A DNA stretch of 10,949 bases from Bacillota bacterium (lineage in GTDB: Bacteria > Bacillota > Clostridia > Lachnospirales > Lachnospiraceae), in contig JAEWRS010000404.1 in NCBI GenBank assembly GCA_023398855.1, positions 1-10,949 of the forward strand. Direction: 5' to 3'. The notes beneath the pieces are model-generated. The model saw only the letters and a program-made list of their open reading frames with translations, searched no databases and was not told the origin of the DNA. Made by a program: the position numbers and the translations under genes. Shown one piece after another: positions 1 to 7,090 of the stretch; position 1 is the stretch's first letter; every line of letters begins with the position of its first letter.

Positions 1-1
1 C

Positions 2-808
2 ATTTACTTATGCGCTTCCATCTCCATTCTGGTATTGATCGGGATCATGGGTTATGTCTTTTTCAGAGGCATTTCCCAGATCAACATTGAATTCTTAACC
101 AGTGTGCCAAGTACCATCAGTGGAACCTTTGGCATTCTGGGAAATATTATAAACACCTTATATGTTGTTGCCATTACCTTATTGATTGCCACTCCATTAG
201 GAGTTGGTGCGGCCATTTATTTAAATGAATATGCAAAGGGCGGAAAAGTGGTCCGGATCATAGAATTTACTACTGAGACTTTATCAGGTATCCCTTCCAT
301 TATCTTCGGATTATTTGGCTATGTATTTTTCGGGATCACTCTGGGGCTTGGCTATTCCATTCTCACCGGCGCTTTGACTTTATCTATCATGGTACTTCCT
401 CTCATCACCAGGACTACCCAGGAGGCATTAAAGACTGTGCCGGAAAGCTATCGCTCCGGTGCTTTGGGCATTGGTGCGACAAAATGGTATATGATACGGA
501 CCATACTGCTTCCAAGTGCCATGCCTGGTATTGTAACCGGGATTATCCTGGCCATCGGCCGCATTGTAGGTGAATCTGCCGCCCTTCTCTTTACAGCAGG
601 AAGCGGTTATCTTCTTCCCAGGGACCTTCTGGGGAAAATCTTTGAATCCGGGGGCACTCTGACGATTCAGCTTTACCTGTGCATGCAAAAGGCTAAATAC
701 AATCAGGCATTTGGAATTGCCGTAGTTCTATTGGTCATTGTGCTGGCAATCAACGGACTTGCAAAATTTCTGTCCCATAAATTCAATACGGAGGTGAATG
801 AATCGTGA
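2..808 (+). CDS. pstA: Phosphate ABC transporter permease PstA (5' end outside window)
   Basis: PstA is one of the two integral membrane channel subunits of the high-affinity PstSCAB phosphate importer. The frame is open from the first bases of the window, so the true start lies upstream; the first in-window start-like codon (TTG at 35) falls inside the first membrane helix and is not a credible start. About 268 residues are visible, against roughly 280-300 usual for the family, so little is missing. Several hydrophobic membrane segments are visible. The EAA-type loop that docks on the ATPase lies at about nt 449-514, with residues [14 protein letters not shown] followed by a conserved LP. 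The stop codon overlaps the GTG start of pstB by 4 bp (GTGA), indicating translational coupling. The family call is secure; pstC and pstS are presumed upstream but not seen. Confidence 0.95.
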   Translation: MYLCASISILVLIGIMGYVFFRGISQINIEFLTSVPSTISGTFGILGNIINTLYVVAITLLIATPLGVGAAIYLNEYAKGGKVVRIIEFTTETLSGIPSIIFGLFGYVFFGITLGLGYSILTGALTLSIMVLPLITRTTQEALKTVPESYRSGALGIGATKWYMIRTILLPSAMPGIVTGIILAIGRIVGESAALLFTAGSGYLLPRDLLGKIFESGGTLTIQLYLCMQKAKYNQAFGIAVVLLVIVLAINGLAKFLSHKFNTEVNES

Positions 809-1569
809 AGACCAATACAGTTAAAATCTCAACCAACAAATTAAATCTTTATTATGGAACCAACCATGCTCTTAAAGATGTAAACCTGGGCCTCTATACA
901 AATAAAATAACGGCCTTTATCGGACCTTCCGGATGCGGAAAATCCACTTACTTAAAAACCTTAAACCGAATGAATGATCTGGTACCTGGAGTAAAAATAG
1001 AAGGAGAAGTCCTTTTAGACGGAGAGAATATTTACGATTCCAGAGTAGACACCACTCTTCTGCGGAAAAAAATCGGTATGGTATTCCAGCAGCCTAACCC
1101 GTTCCCCATGAGCATTTATGACAATGTGGCTTATGGACCACGTATCCATGGGATAAAAAATAAGTCCGAACTGGACTCCATTGTGGAGAAAAGCCTAAAG
1201 GGTGCCGCGCTCTGGGATGAGGTATCAGGCCGATTAAAAAAATCTGCCCTGGGGCTTTCCGGCGGACAGCAGCAGCGCCTTTGTATAGCCCGTGCCCTGG
1301 CTGTTGAGCCGGAAGTACTGCTTATGGATGAACCAACCTCAGCCCTGGACCCGATTTCCACCTTGAAAATCGAAGACCTGATGGATGAGCTGAAAGAGAA
1401 ATACACGGTTGCAATCGTTACCCATAATATGCAGCAGGCAACCCGAATCGCTGATTATACCGCTTTTTTTCTTGTTGGAGAGATAGTGGAATACGCTTCC
1501 ACAAGCGAGCTGTTCACCGTTCCCAAGGACAAAAGAACCGAAGACTATATCACAGGCCGTTTTGGCTGA
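805..1569 (+). CDS. pstB: Phosphate ABC transporter ATP-binding protein PstB
   Basis: PstB is the cytoplasmic ATPase that drives phosphate import through PstC/PstA. The protein is 254 residues, normal for the family. Diagnostic motifs are all present: Walker [10 protein letters not shown] at residues 40-48, Q-loop around Q95-Q96 ([15 protein letters not shown]), ABC signature LSGGQQQR at 151-158, Walker [13 protein letters not shown] at 171-182, and the switch histidine H207 in VTHNMQQA. The [10 protein letters not shown] stretch after the Q-loop is typical of PstB and separates it from other ABC ATPases. The start is a GTG overlapping the pstA stop. phoU follows after a 37-bp gap, so all three genes are probably one transcript. 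The operon promoter lies upstream of the window, so phosphate control sites cannot be checked here. Confidence 0.98.
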   Translation: MKTNTVKISTNKLNLYYGTNHALKDVNLGLYTNKITAFIGPSGCGKSTYLKTLNRMNDLVPGVKIEGEVLLDGENIYDSRVDTTLLRKKIGMVFQQPNPFPMSIYDNVAYGPRIHGIKNKSELDSIVEKSLKGAALWDEVSGRLKKSALGLSGGQQQRLCIARALAVEPEVLLMDEPTSALDPISTLKIEDLMDELKEKYTVAIVTHNMQQATRIADYTAFFLVGEIVEYASTSELFTVPKDKRTEDYITGRFG

Positions 1570-1606
1570 TAGATTTTATTAGTTAATCAGAGAAGGAGAA
1601 CAAAAA

Positions 1607-2269
1607 ATGACAACAAGAGTTCATTACGAACATGAATTAGAGCTTTTAAACCAGGACATAAAAGAAATGGGGCACATGGTTGAGACCTCCATTGAACAGT
1701 GTTTTATAGCATTTGAAGATCAGGATTTTGAAAAGGCAGAAGATATCATAAAAGGAGACCGGACCATCAATGACTTAGAGCGCGCCATTGAAGCCCGCTG
1801 CCTTTCCATCATTCTGCGCCAGCAGCCTGTCGCAGGAGATTTAAGGGTAGTATCCAGCGCCTTAAAAGTTGTTACGGACTTAGAGAGAATCGGTGACCAC
1901 GCTTCCGACATTGCCGAGCTCATCCTGCGGATCAAAGGAGAACACGTATACCATGTAGTCCGTCACATTCCATCAATGGCCGCAGCTTCCAGAGAAATGG
2001 TCCGCAGCTCCATAGAAGCCTTCATAAATCAGGATTTAGAAACAGCAAAAAAGATAGAGAAGCAGGATGATGTTGTTGATGAATTATTTGATAAGGTAAA
2101 AAACGATGTGGTCGATTTACTAAAAAACTCTGCCGAGCATATAGACCAGTGCATTGATCTGCTGATGGTTGCAAAATACCTGGAACGCATAGGAGATCAC
2201 GCAGTAAATGTATGCGAATGGACCGAATTCTCAAAAACCGGAGCTTTAAAAAATGTACGGATATTGTAA
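1607..2269 (+). CDS. phoU: Phosphate signalling / transport regulator PhoU
   Basis: PhoU is a cytoplasmic helical protein that restrains Pst transport and, in many bacteria, couples it to the PhoR-type kinase. This protein is 220 residues, normal length. It shows the expected two-fold internal repeat of three-helix bundles, each with a metal-binding signature: DLERIGDHASD at residues 91-101 and YLERIGDHAVN at 191-201. The ATG is preceded by AAGGAG at 1593-1598 with a good spacing of about 8 bases. It is the last gene of the pst operon; a long perfect hairpin begins 16 bases after its stop. The two-component pair further along the window could be a functional partner, but nothing in the sequence proves it. 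Confidence 0.96.
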   Translation: MTTRVHYEHELELLNQDIKEMGHMVETSIEQCFIAFEDQDFEKAEDIIKGDRTINDLERAIEARCLSIILRQQPVAGDLRVVSSALKVVTDLERIGDHASDIAELILRIKGEHVYHVVRHIPSMAAASREMVRSSIEAFINQDLETAKKIEKQDDVVDELFDKVKNDVVDLLKNSAEHIDQCIDLLMVAKYLERIGDHAVNVCEWTEFSKTGALKNVRIL

Positions 2270-2276
2270 AGCTACA

Positions 2277-2408
2277 AGCAGTGCGTCCATAAAATCGAAA
2301 GAGCCCATAAGAATGCTGGCATTCTTATGGGCTCTTTCGATTTTATGGACATAAGGCGCCAGCCGTCAAGCGAGAAGGAGCGCAGCGGATTCGAGCTTGA
2401 GCACTGCT
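2277..2408. other. Putative three-helix structured element containing the hairpin
   Basis: The 32-bp hairpin is flanked by further complementary blocks. AGCAGTGC (2277-2284) directly abuts its left arm and is the exact complement of GCACTGCT (2401-2408). TCAAGC (2366-2371) pairs with GCTTGA (2395-2400), which directly abuts the outer right arm. That second stem could continue, after a symmetric GA/GA internal mismatch, with GAA/TTC. Together they would form a three-way junction. This could be a small structured RNA, a miniature repeat element, or chance complementarity around a terminator. The fold was drawn by hand and not energy-tested. Confidence 0.4.
2285..2350. terminator. Perfect 32-bp inverted repeat after phoU; probable terminator
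   Basis: Bases 2285-2316 and 2319-2350 are perfect reverse complements (32 bp) separated by only TG. The arms carry A-rich sequence (AAAATCGAAAGAGCCC) on the outer left and the matching GGGCTCTTTCGATTTT on the outer right. The inner G+C stem is therefore flanked by an A-tract and a T-tract, the layout of a bidirectional intrinsic terminator. It lies between convergent phoU and nagA and would stop transcription from both. The perfection and length exceed what a terminator needs, so a dispersed repeat or mRNA-end stabiliser is an alternative. Confidence 0.7.
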
Positions 2409-2431
2409 CCCCCCGCCCCACACAATCAAAC

Positions 2432-2466
2432 TCATCTCTTATCCCTTATCTCTTATATCTCAACCC
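2432..2466. repeat. Degenerate 7-bp tandem repeat
   Basis: About five consecutive 7-base units can be read: TCATCTC, TTATCCC, TTATCTC, TTATATC and TCAACCC. They sit just beyond the nagA stop in a pyrimidine-rich stretch on the + strand. The middle three units are the most alike. No function is evident. It may be slippage-derived low-complexity sequence. Confidence 0.45.
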
Positions 2467-2479
2467 AATAATATCTCTC

Positions 2480-3625
2480 TCACCCCTCCAACATCCCCAC
2501 TCCACGGCAATAAGTCTGAACCACATCATAATTAGCACGAAGAACTACTAAATCTGCATCATACCCAGCGACCAGTCTGCCCTTCCTGTCATCCACTCCA
2601 AGGCACCTTGCAGGATTAATCGTACAGGAATTCAGTGCCGAATCAAAAGGCACCATAGCCTCTTCCACCAGAATCTTCAGCCCTTTATTCGCCCAAAGCG
2701 TGCTACCGGAAATCGTATCCGTACCCTTTAAATAAGCAAGGCCATTCTCCCTGATCTCAATGCTGTGTCCGCCCAGCTGATAATCACTTCCCACAGCGCA
2801 ATGCTTCGGACAAAGGGAATCCGTAACCATAATGGCATGATCCCTGCCCTTTACCTCGTAATAATTATTAAGTGCCGCCAAATGGGAATGACAGCCGTCA
2901 CAAATGATCTCGCCAAAGATATCTCTCACCCGGAACGCAGCCCCTACCATTCCCGGACTCCGGTGACGATAAGCCGTCATTTGATTATACACATGAGTCA
3001 TGGAAGTCGCTCCATTTGCAATTCCCATAAGTGCCTGGTCATAGGTGGCTGATGAATGTCCCATACTCACCACCACCCCGGTATCCTTGCAATATCTAGT
3101 CAATTCAAAATTTACATCATGTTCCGGCGCAAGGGTAATATACTTAATCATACCCTTTGCTGCTTCCTGATACGCCTGAAACTGCGTTACAGAAGCAGTT
3201 GCTATTGCCTCGGGAGGCTGGGCCCCCTTATATTCCATATCCAGATAAGGCCCTTCAAAATGGATTCCCAGGATCTCAGCTCCCTTGTATCCGCTTTCTG
3301 CCACAGCCGCCACATTGGCAACTGCCTTCATCAGCACCTCCGGCATCTGAGTCACTGTTGTAGGAAGAATAGATGTCACACCTTCTTCCGGTATCCGCCG
3401 CATCCAATTCCGAAGCCCTTCGGCTTCCCCGTCATTGGTATCATATCCATACGCGCCATGGGTATGTATGTCAATAAACCCAGGAACGATTCTGTCCTCA
3501 CCATAATCCTTGTCAGACGCCATCTCGCCATAAGCATGCACTGCCTTGATCTTTCCGTCTACTACTTCCAGCTGTGCCGGGATAAACTGTCCTGCAATCC
3601 AGACCCGACTGCTCTGTATTATCAT
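2480..3625 (-). CDS. nagA: N-acetylglucosamine-6-phosphate deacetylase NagA
   Basis: NagA removes acetate from GlcNAc-6-phosphate to give glucosamine-6-phosphate, in amino-sugar catabolism and cell-wall recycling in the cytoplasm. Using the ATG at 3625, the protein is 381 residues, normal for the family. Amidohydrolase motifs are visible: PGFIDIHTHG with H54 and H56, HFEGPYLD with metal ligand E124, GHSSATYDQA with H190, THVYNQM with H211, DGCHSH around H246, and TDS with the catalytic aspartate at D269. The frame stays open for 20 codons upstream to 3685, but MIIQSSRVW is the usual N-terminus and GAGGAC lies about 10 bases before this ATG, so the shorter form is chosen. No nagB or transporter is adjacent. 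It converges on phoU and has its own predicted promoter; read-through from the kinase gene upstream is also possible. Confidence 0.93.
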   Translation of the reverse strand: MIIQSSRVWIAGQFIPAQLEVVDGKIKAVHAYGEMASDKDYGEDRIVPGFIDIHTHGAYGYDTNDGEAEGLRNWMRRIPEEGVTSILPTTVTQMPEVLMKAVANVAAVAESGYKGAEILGIHFEGPYLDMEYKGAQPPEAIATASVTQFQAYQEAAKGMIKYITLAPEHDVNFELTRYCKDTGVVVSMGHSSATYDQALMGIANGATSMTHVYNQMTAYRHRSPGMVGAAFRVRDIFGEIICDGCHSHLAALNNYYEVKGRDHAIMVTDSLCPKHCAVGSDYQLGGHSIEIRENGLAYLKGTDTISGSTLWANKGLKILVEEAMVPFDSALNSCTINPARCLGVDDRKGRLVAGYDADLVVLRANYDVVQTYCRGVGMLEG

Positions 3626-3783
3626 AACCCTAGTCCTCACTTTCCTGATTTCCCGCCCATGTTTCCCAAACAGAGGCCGCCTCACTTCACAGGGAGGGTT
3701 CCGCCCCGTACTGCCGGGCTTAAGATAATTTATCAGGAATTAGCTTCCATACCCAATAATTGTTTGCCCATGGACTGGTCCTT
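3626..3783 (-). promoter_or_regulatory. Long G+C-rich structured 5' leader of nagA
   Basis: If transcription begins just downstream of the predicted promoter, nagA has a leader of about 158 bases. Its central part (about 3661-3720) is 39/60 G+C by my count, clearly richer than the flanks. In RNA sense there are two abutting triloop hairpins, GAGG-CGG-CCUC (3683-3673) and UGUUU-GGG-AAACA (3672-3660). AACCCU (3700-3695) is the exact complement of AGGGUU (3631-3626), which touches the start codon. This could be a translational control structure. It matches no riboswitch class I recognise. Confidence 0.4.
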
Positions 3784-3789
3784 ATCTAT

Positions 3790-3818
3790 AGTATAATCAC
3801 TTGCGTTTCCGTTTTCAA
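3790..3818 (-). promoter_or_regulatory. Predicted sigma-70-type promoter for nagA
   Basis: Reading the minus strand, TTGAAA (3818-3813) and TATACT (3795-3790) are separated by exactly 17 bases, close to the vegetative consensus. Transcription would start near 3783. The promoter lies between the kinase stop and nagA. An inverted repeat, AACAGT-ataaaa-ACTGTT (3846-3829), sits just upstream of the -35 and could be an operator or a weak terminator for the kinase gene. Confidence 0.6.
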
Positions 3819-3828
3819 GGAGTTTCAA

Positions 3829-3846
3829 AACAGTTTTTATACTGTT
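3829..3846 (-). terminator. Weak hairpin after kinase gene (terminator or operator)
   Basis: AACAGT and ACTGTT form a perfect 6-bp stem with a 6-base A/T loop, 13 bases past the kinase stop, followed by only TTG and not a T-run. It is too weak to call as a firm terminator. Its position just upstream of the predicted nagA -35 also fits a regulator binding site. Confidence 0.25.
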
Positions 3847-3859
3847 ATGTCCATGAACA

Positions 3860-6115
3860 TCAATTCTCAGGAATCGGCCACCGGATGATCACCCGGAACA
3901 AATCTGCCTCCACCTCAATTTGCAGACGTCCATGCTGCAGCTCCACAAAGCTTTTTGCAATGGCCATACCAAGTCCGGAGCCTTCCGTATTCCTGGACTG
4001 GTCTCCTCTGACAAATCGTTCCGTTATATCTTCCGGGTTAAAGGAAAGCTCAGCGGCTGAAACATTTTTTAAGGTGATTATCACATAACCCCCCACCTTC
4101 TTCATATCAATGTAAGCCCTTGAATAAGGCATGGCATATTTAACGATATTTGTCAATAAATTATCAAATATGCGGTAGGTTTTCTGGCTGTCTAAAGGAA
4201 GAACAATTTTTTCATCAGGCAGATTCCACCGGAAATCAATGGTGGATTCTTCAATCTTATCGCTCACCTCCAGGCTGACTTCCTTTAGCAGACTCACAAT
4301 ATCCACATCCTCAAAATTCAGTGTAACATTGTTGCTGTTGGCCTTGCTGATTTCAAACAAATCCTCAATCAGGGATTTTAAGCGCATGGACTTCTGTTCC
4401 AGTATATCAATATACGCCTTCCTCTGCTCCGGTGTGGCATGGTCATCTCTTAACAAGTTTACATAAGTTATAATTGCAGTTAAAGGCGTTTTCAGATCAT
4501 GAGACATATTGCTGATTAAATCCGTCTTCAGCTTCTGGCTTTTCACTTCCTCTCCAACCGCCACTTTAAATCCCTTTTGTATTTTTTGTATTTCCTTTTT
4601 AAATGGCTCAAACACACTTAAGTCTTCTTCAATATCAACCTCCAGATTTCCTTCTGCGATCTGGTTTGTAGCCTTTAAAAGGATGCAGTATTTTTCATTT
4701 AACTCCCTGTAATATTTTCTCATCACAACAAACAGGGCTATGGAATATAGAATCAGGGCACCGATACCAAAAAACCAAAGACTGCAAAGAATGGACAGAA
4801 TAATAAAATTCACTCCTACAATCCGGAAAATAGTCCGGTCTGACCGTTCCTGCAAATTGATGTTCCCTAAAAATGTATATACTTTATTGCAAAGATTTTT
4901 CACCCATTCCCAGAACCAGCCGCACAGAGTCCTTTCATGAAAATAACGCTTAAGGCCGATGCGTATCACATCACGCACGCACAATACCGACAAATAGGCA
5001 ATGGCAAAGGGAATGGACCACCACATCAGATTCCAGATCCTGACCATAATCTTCGCGACAAAAGGCAGAAAATTGGCCCGCATCAGGGTTTCATGCAAAA
5101 TCCCTCTGTTTGTCGCTGCCACAAGATTGGTAAGTCCCATGCCAAAGAATATGGCACCACAGTCCACCCCTGCTATAATCTCAAAAGGTGTTTTTAAAAG
5201 TCTGCTGGATTCCGGCAGGTCTGGGTCAAAAAAGGAGAGAATAAATGCAGTAATCGCAACCGCACAGATTAATCCGATAAATATCCTGGAAACGCTGCCG
5301 GAATAATTATAAGAGTTCCAGACGGTTTCTCTCTCCTCTTCATATAAAGACATCTGCTGCTGCGTCATCCCATAAGCAAATGTGACATTTCTAGGACTCT
5401 TCATCTTCATATCTGTTTCATAAAGATACGAATCCCAATAGAAATTACTCATTGGATCCATTTCCCCCAGCGTCTCCAGCGTGTTCATAAGGCTGACCGA
5501 ATTTTCACCGCTTATATCTACCACCTTCATGCGCCCCAGATCATCATAATGAAGCAAAGCCTTAAAGGCATATTCATCGTTTTCTTTGATGGAATTACCT
5601 GCTGCATGATCGTTTAACACTTTGCCATCCTTATCTAGCACCTGATAATCCAGGAATTTTTTCATTCCGCCGAAATAGCGGCTCCAGGATTCGTATTCCC
5701 TCATGCAGTTCCTTCGCAGCTCTTTTAAATACTCATTCCGGTCTTCTTGTCCTGCCAAGCCATAATAACCATCCTCAAACACTGTGGTGATATCCTCACT
5801 TGTCGTTATCTCTGTTTCTGCCTGAACAGGAACAGCCGCGGCGTTCTTTAATTCCTCCTCCGCTTTAGGAAAATAAAGCTGGAAAGGGGAAATGGCACTG
5901 CCCTGCTCATACTGGACCTGTTCCAGAAAAAGCACATAATTACCGGTCACCAGATGCTCAAGAAATTTTTCTTGTCCATATACAGGCTCCTCAAATCTGG
6001 CTGACTCATTTTTAAAAAACGGATAAAGCCCTACCATGACGGCAGAGGCTATTAAAATCACAATCAGAGCAAGAATAACACTGACCCTATGCCTGTTTCT
6101 CAATTTTATATCCAA
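3860..6115 (-). CDS. Membrane sensor histidine kinase, VanS-like catalytic region
   Basis: This is the sensor of a two-component system; it should autophosphorylate and pass phosphate to the regulator encoded just before it. The 751-residue protein has a first membrane helix at about 12-32, a long extracytoplasmic region (about 33-275), further hydrophobic segments at about 277-296, 316-336, 358-380 and 430-467, and a HAMP-like linker (about 463-520, AEGNLEVDIEEDLSVF). The HisKA box SHDLKTPLTA carries phospho-acceptor H539. The N-box has N652, N656 and K659-Y660; the G2 box GSGLG is at 712-716. The usual DxGxG G1 box is absent, replaced by LKNVSAAELSF, as I recall for VanS-like clostridial kinases. 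The start is TTG at 6115, overlapping the regulator gene by 29 bp; a second TTG at 6103 is an alternative. No ATG is near. The stimulus is unknown. Confidence 0.9.
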   Translation of the reverse strand: MDIKLRNRHRVSVILALIVILIASAVMVGLYPFFKNESARFEEPVYGQEKFLEHLVTGNYVLFLEQVQYEQGSAISPFQLYFPKAEEELKNAAAVPVQAETEITTSEDITTVFEDGYYGLAGQEDRNEYLKELRRNCMREYESWSRYFGGMKKFLDYQVLDKDGKVLNDHAAGNSIKENDEYAFKALLHYDDLGRMKVVDISGENSVSLMNTLETLGEMDPMSNFYWDSYLYETDMKMKSPRNVTFAYGMTQQQMSLYEEERETVWNSYNYSGSVSRIFIGLICAVAITAFILSFFDPDLPESSRLLKTPFEIIAGVDCGAIFFGMGLTNLVAATNRGILHETLMRANFLPFVAKIMVRIWNLMWWSIPFAIAYLSVLCVRDVIRIGLKRYFHERTLCGWFWEWVKNLCNKVYTFLGNINLQERSDRTIFRIVGVNFIILSILCSLWFFGIGALILYSIALFVVMRKYYRELNEKYCILLKATNQIAEGNLEVDIEEDLSVFEPFKKEIQKIQKGFKVAVGEEVKSQKLKTDLISNMSHDLKTPLTAIITYVNLLRDDHATPEQRKAYIDILEQKSMRLKSLIEDLFEISKANSNNVTLNFEDVDIVSLLKEVSLEVSDKIEESTIDFRWNLPDEKIVLPLDSQKTYRIFDNLLTNIVKYAMPYSRAYIDMKKVGGYVIITLKNVSAAELSFNPEDITERFVRGDQSRNTEGSGLGMAIAKSFVELQHGRLQIEVEADLFRVIIRWPIPEN

Positions 6116-6800
6116 CTCCCCACACCACCTTTAGATATTTGGGTTCTTTGGGGTTGATCTCGATCTTTTCCCGGATCTTCCTTACATGAACCATGATTGT
6201 ATCTGTGTTTATTGCCCGTTCGTTCCAGACCCGCTCATATATTTCCTCCGCGGAAAACACTCTTCCAGGATTTTTCATGAGAAGAGCAAGAATTTTAAAT
6301 TCAATGGGCGTCAGCTTCACCGGTTTTTCATCCACAGTCACTTCCACCGTATCCTCACTAAGCTCCAGCCCTCCGATGGAATAAACATTGCTTTTTTCTT
6401 TCTGCTCCTTTTCTTCCAGCACATCCATGTATTTCTTATAACGCCTGAGCTGAGAATTCACTCTGGCCAAAAGCTCCATAGGAGTGAAGGGCTTTGCCAC
6501 ATAATCATCGGCACCGATATTAAGCCCCATGATCTTATCCACCTCCTCAGACTTTGCCGATAAGATGATAACCGGGAAATCATATTTTTCTCTTAGCTTA
6601 ACGGTCATGGTAATGCCATCCATCCGGGGCATCATCACATCCACTATGGCCAGATGAATCTCTTCCCGCTCTAAGACCTTTAGGCCTTCCAACCCATCTG
6701 CCGCCTGAAATACTTCGTATCCCTGGCTTCTTAAATAAATCTCGACCCCCTGCCTGATCTCTTTATCATCCTCTACCAATAAAATGTGGTTAGCTTCCAT
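6087..6800 (-). CDS. OmpR/PhoB-family response regulator
   Basis: This is a DNA-binding response regulator, cytoplasmic, partner of the overlapping histidine kinase. With the ATG at 6800 it is 237 residues, normal for the family. The receiver domain (about 4-120) has the acidic pair D11-D12, phospho-acceptor D54 in IVDVMMPRMDG, switch residue S81 and K103 in AKPFTP. A charged linker (EEKEQKEKS) leads to a winged-helix DNA-binding domain (about 137-237) ending in the typical VVWGVGYKIE. AAGGAGA seven bases before this ATG fixes the start; the frame is open further upstream to 6905, but that extension has no good ribosome site. The gene is first in the operon, upstream of the kinase. A predicted promoter and an inverted repeat just upstream suggest possible self-regulation. 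Target genes are not evident. Confidence 0.95.
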   Translation of the reverse strand: MEANHILLVEDDKEIRQGVEIYLRSQGYEVFQAADGLEGLKVLEREEIHLAIVDVMMPRMDGITMTVKLREKYDFPVIILSAKSEEVDKIMGLNIGADDYVAKPFTPMELLARVNSQLRRYKKYMDVLEEKEQKEKSNVYSIGGLELSEDTVEVTVDEKPVKLTPIEFKILALLMKNPGRVFSAEEIYERVWNERAINTDTIMVHVRKIREKIEINPKEPKYLKVVWGVGYKIEKQA

Positions 6801-6887
6801 GTGATCTCTCCTTCTCATATTCCTTCCCGTTTTTTCAAAGCCCGCTCTGCTTTGCCTGCCCATAAGGCAATGACTTACAAATAATAT

Positions 6888-6904
6888 TGTTACCAACTGT
6901 AACA
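6888..6904 (-). promoter_or_regulatory. Operator-like inverted repeat before the response regulator
   Basis: TGTTAC (6888-6893) and GTAACA (6899-6904) are perfect inverted repeats with a 5-base spacer. The site would lie within the first 20 transcribed bases if the extended -10 at 6913-6921 is real. A repressor or the regulator itself could bind there. OmpR-family proteins more often use direct repeats, so the binder is uncertain. Confidence 0.35.
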
Positions 6905-6912
6905 TCTCATTT

Positions 6913-6921
6913 ATGATACCA
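6913..6921 (-). promoter_or_regulatory. Possible extended -10 promoter for the two-component operon
   Basis: On the minus strand TGGTATCAT fits an extended -10 (TGn then TATCAT). No convincing -35 lies 16-18 bases upstream; TTGATA is present but about 26 bases away. The site is 113 bases ahead of the regulator start. The remaining sequence between here and the terminator at 7041 is A+T-rich and holds no gene that I can see. Confidence 0.35.
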
Positions 6922-7040
6922 CATTTTCGTTCTTTTTACTTCTATATCAAGGATACGAAAGCAATCTTAAATGAAGGGTCAGGGAAAACGAAAGAAATTC
7001 TAAAATTTGTGTTTTCTTTTTATTATGATATATAAAATAA

Positions 7041-7081
7041 AAAAACACATCAGGATTCCCAGAATTCTGATGCGTTTTTTT
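7041..7081. terminator. Bidirectional intrinsic terminator
   Basis: The stem pairs 7045-7058 with 7062-7075 (14 bp with one A-C mismatch and one G-T wobble, 3-base loop), flanked by an A-run on the left and a T-run (7075-7081) on the right. It thus works on both strands. Read on the minus strand it lies 10 bases past the YhaM-like gene's stop and separates that gene from the two-component operon. Confidence 0.85.
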
Positions 7082-7090
7082 GCTGATTAA

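Larger units (their letters stand above)
3733..3888 (-). other. Protein-like open stretch without a start codon; possible gene remnant
   Basis: On the minus strand, 51 codons are open between two stops in a frame different from both the kinase and nagA. The last part reads like a natural protein C-terminus (ENGNASDYTIDKDQ, then SMGKQLLGMEANS). There is no ATG near the start of the open stretch; only an in-frame TTG at 3828 and an ATG at 3771 exist, the latter giving a 12-residue peptide preceded by AAGGA. The first nine codons overlap the kinase 3' end. I recognise no family. It may be the degraded tail of a lost gene, a small leader peptide, or chance. Confidence 0.25.

Noticed and set aside
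2327..2551. A 74-codon + strand frame starting within the hairpin
   Set aside because: It starts inside the inverted repeat, has no ribosome site, runs through the low-complexity tandem repeat and overlaps the nagA 3' end.
3056..3796. A 246-codon open frame on the + strand opposite nagA
   Set aside because: It lies antisense to a well-supported NagA with intact catalytic motifs, is rich in His, Pro, Cys and Ser as antisense frames often are, and shows no domain.
3860..5306. Several + strand frames of 60-101 codons opposite the kinase gene
   Set aside because: The opposite strand encodes a continuous kinase with HisKA and ATPase motifs; these are shadow frames without ribosome sites.
6801..6905. 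N-terminal extension of the response regulator by 35 codons
   Set aside because: The shorter start at 6800 has AAGGAGA at ideal spacing and gives the standard N-terminus; the extension would begin at or before the predicted transcription start.
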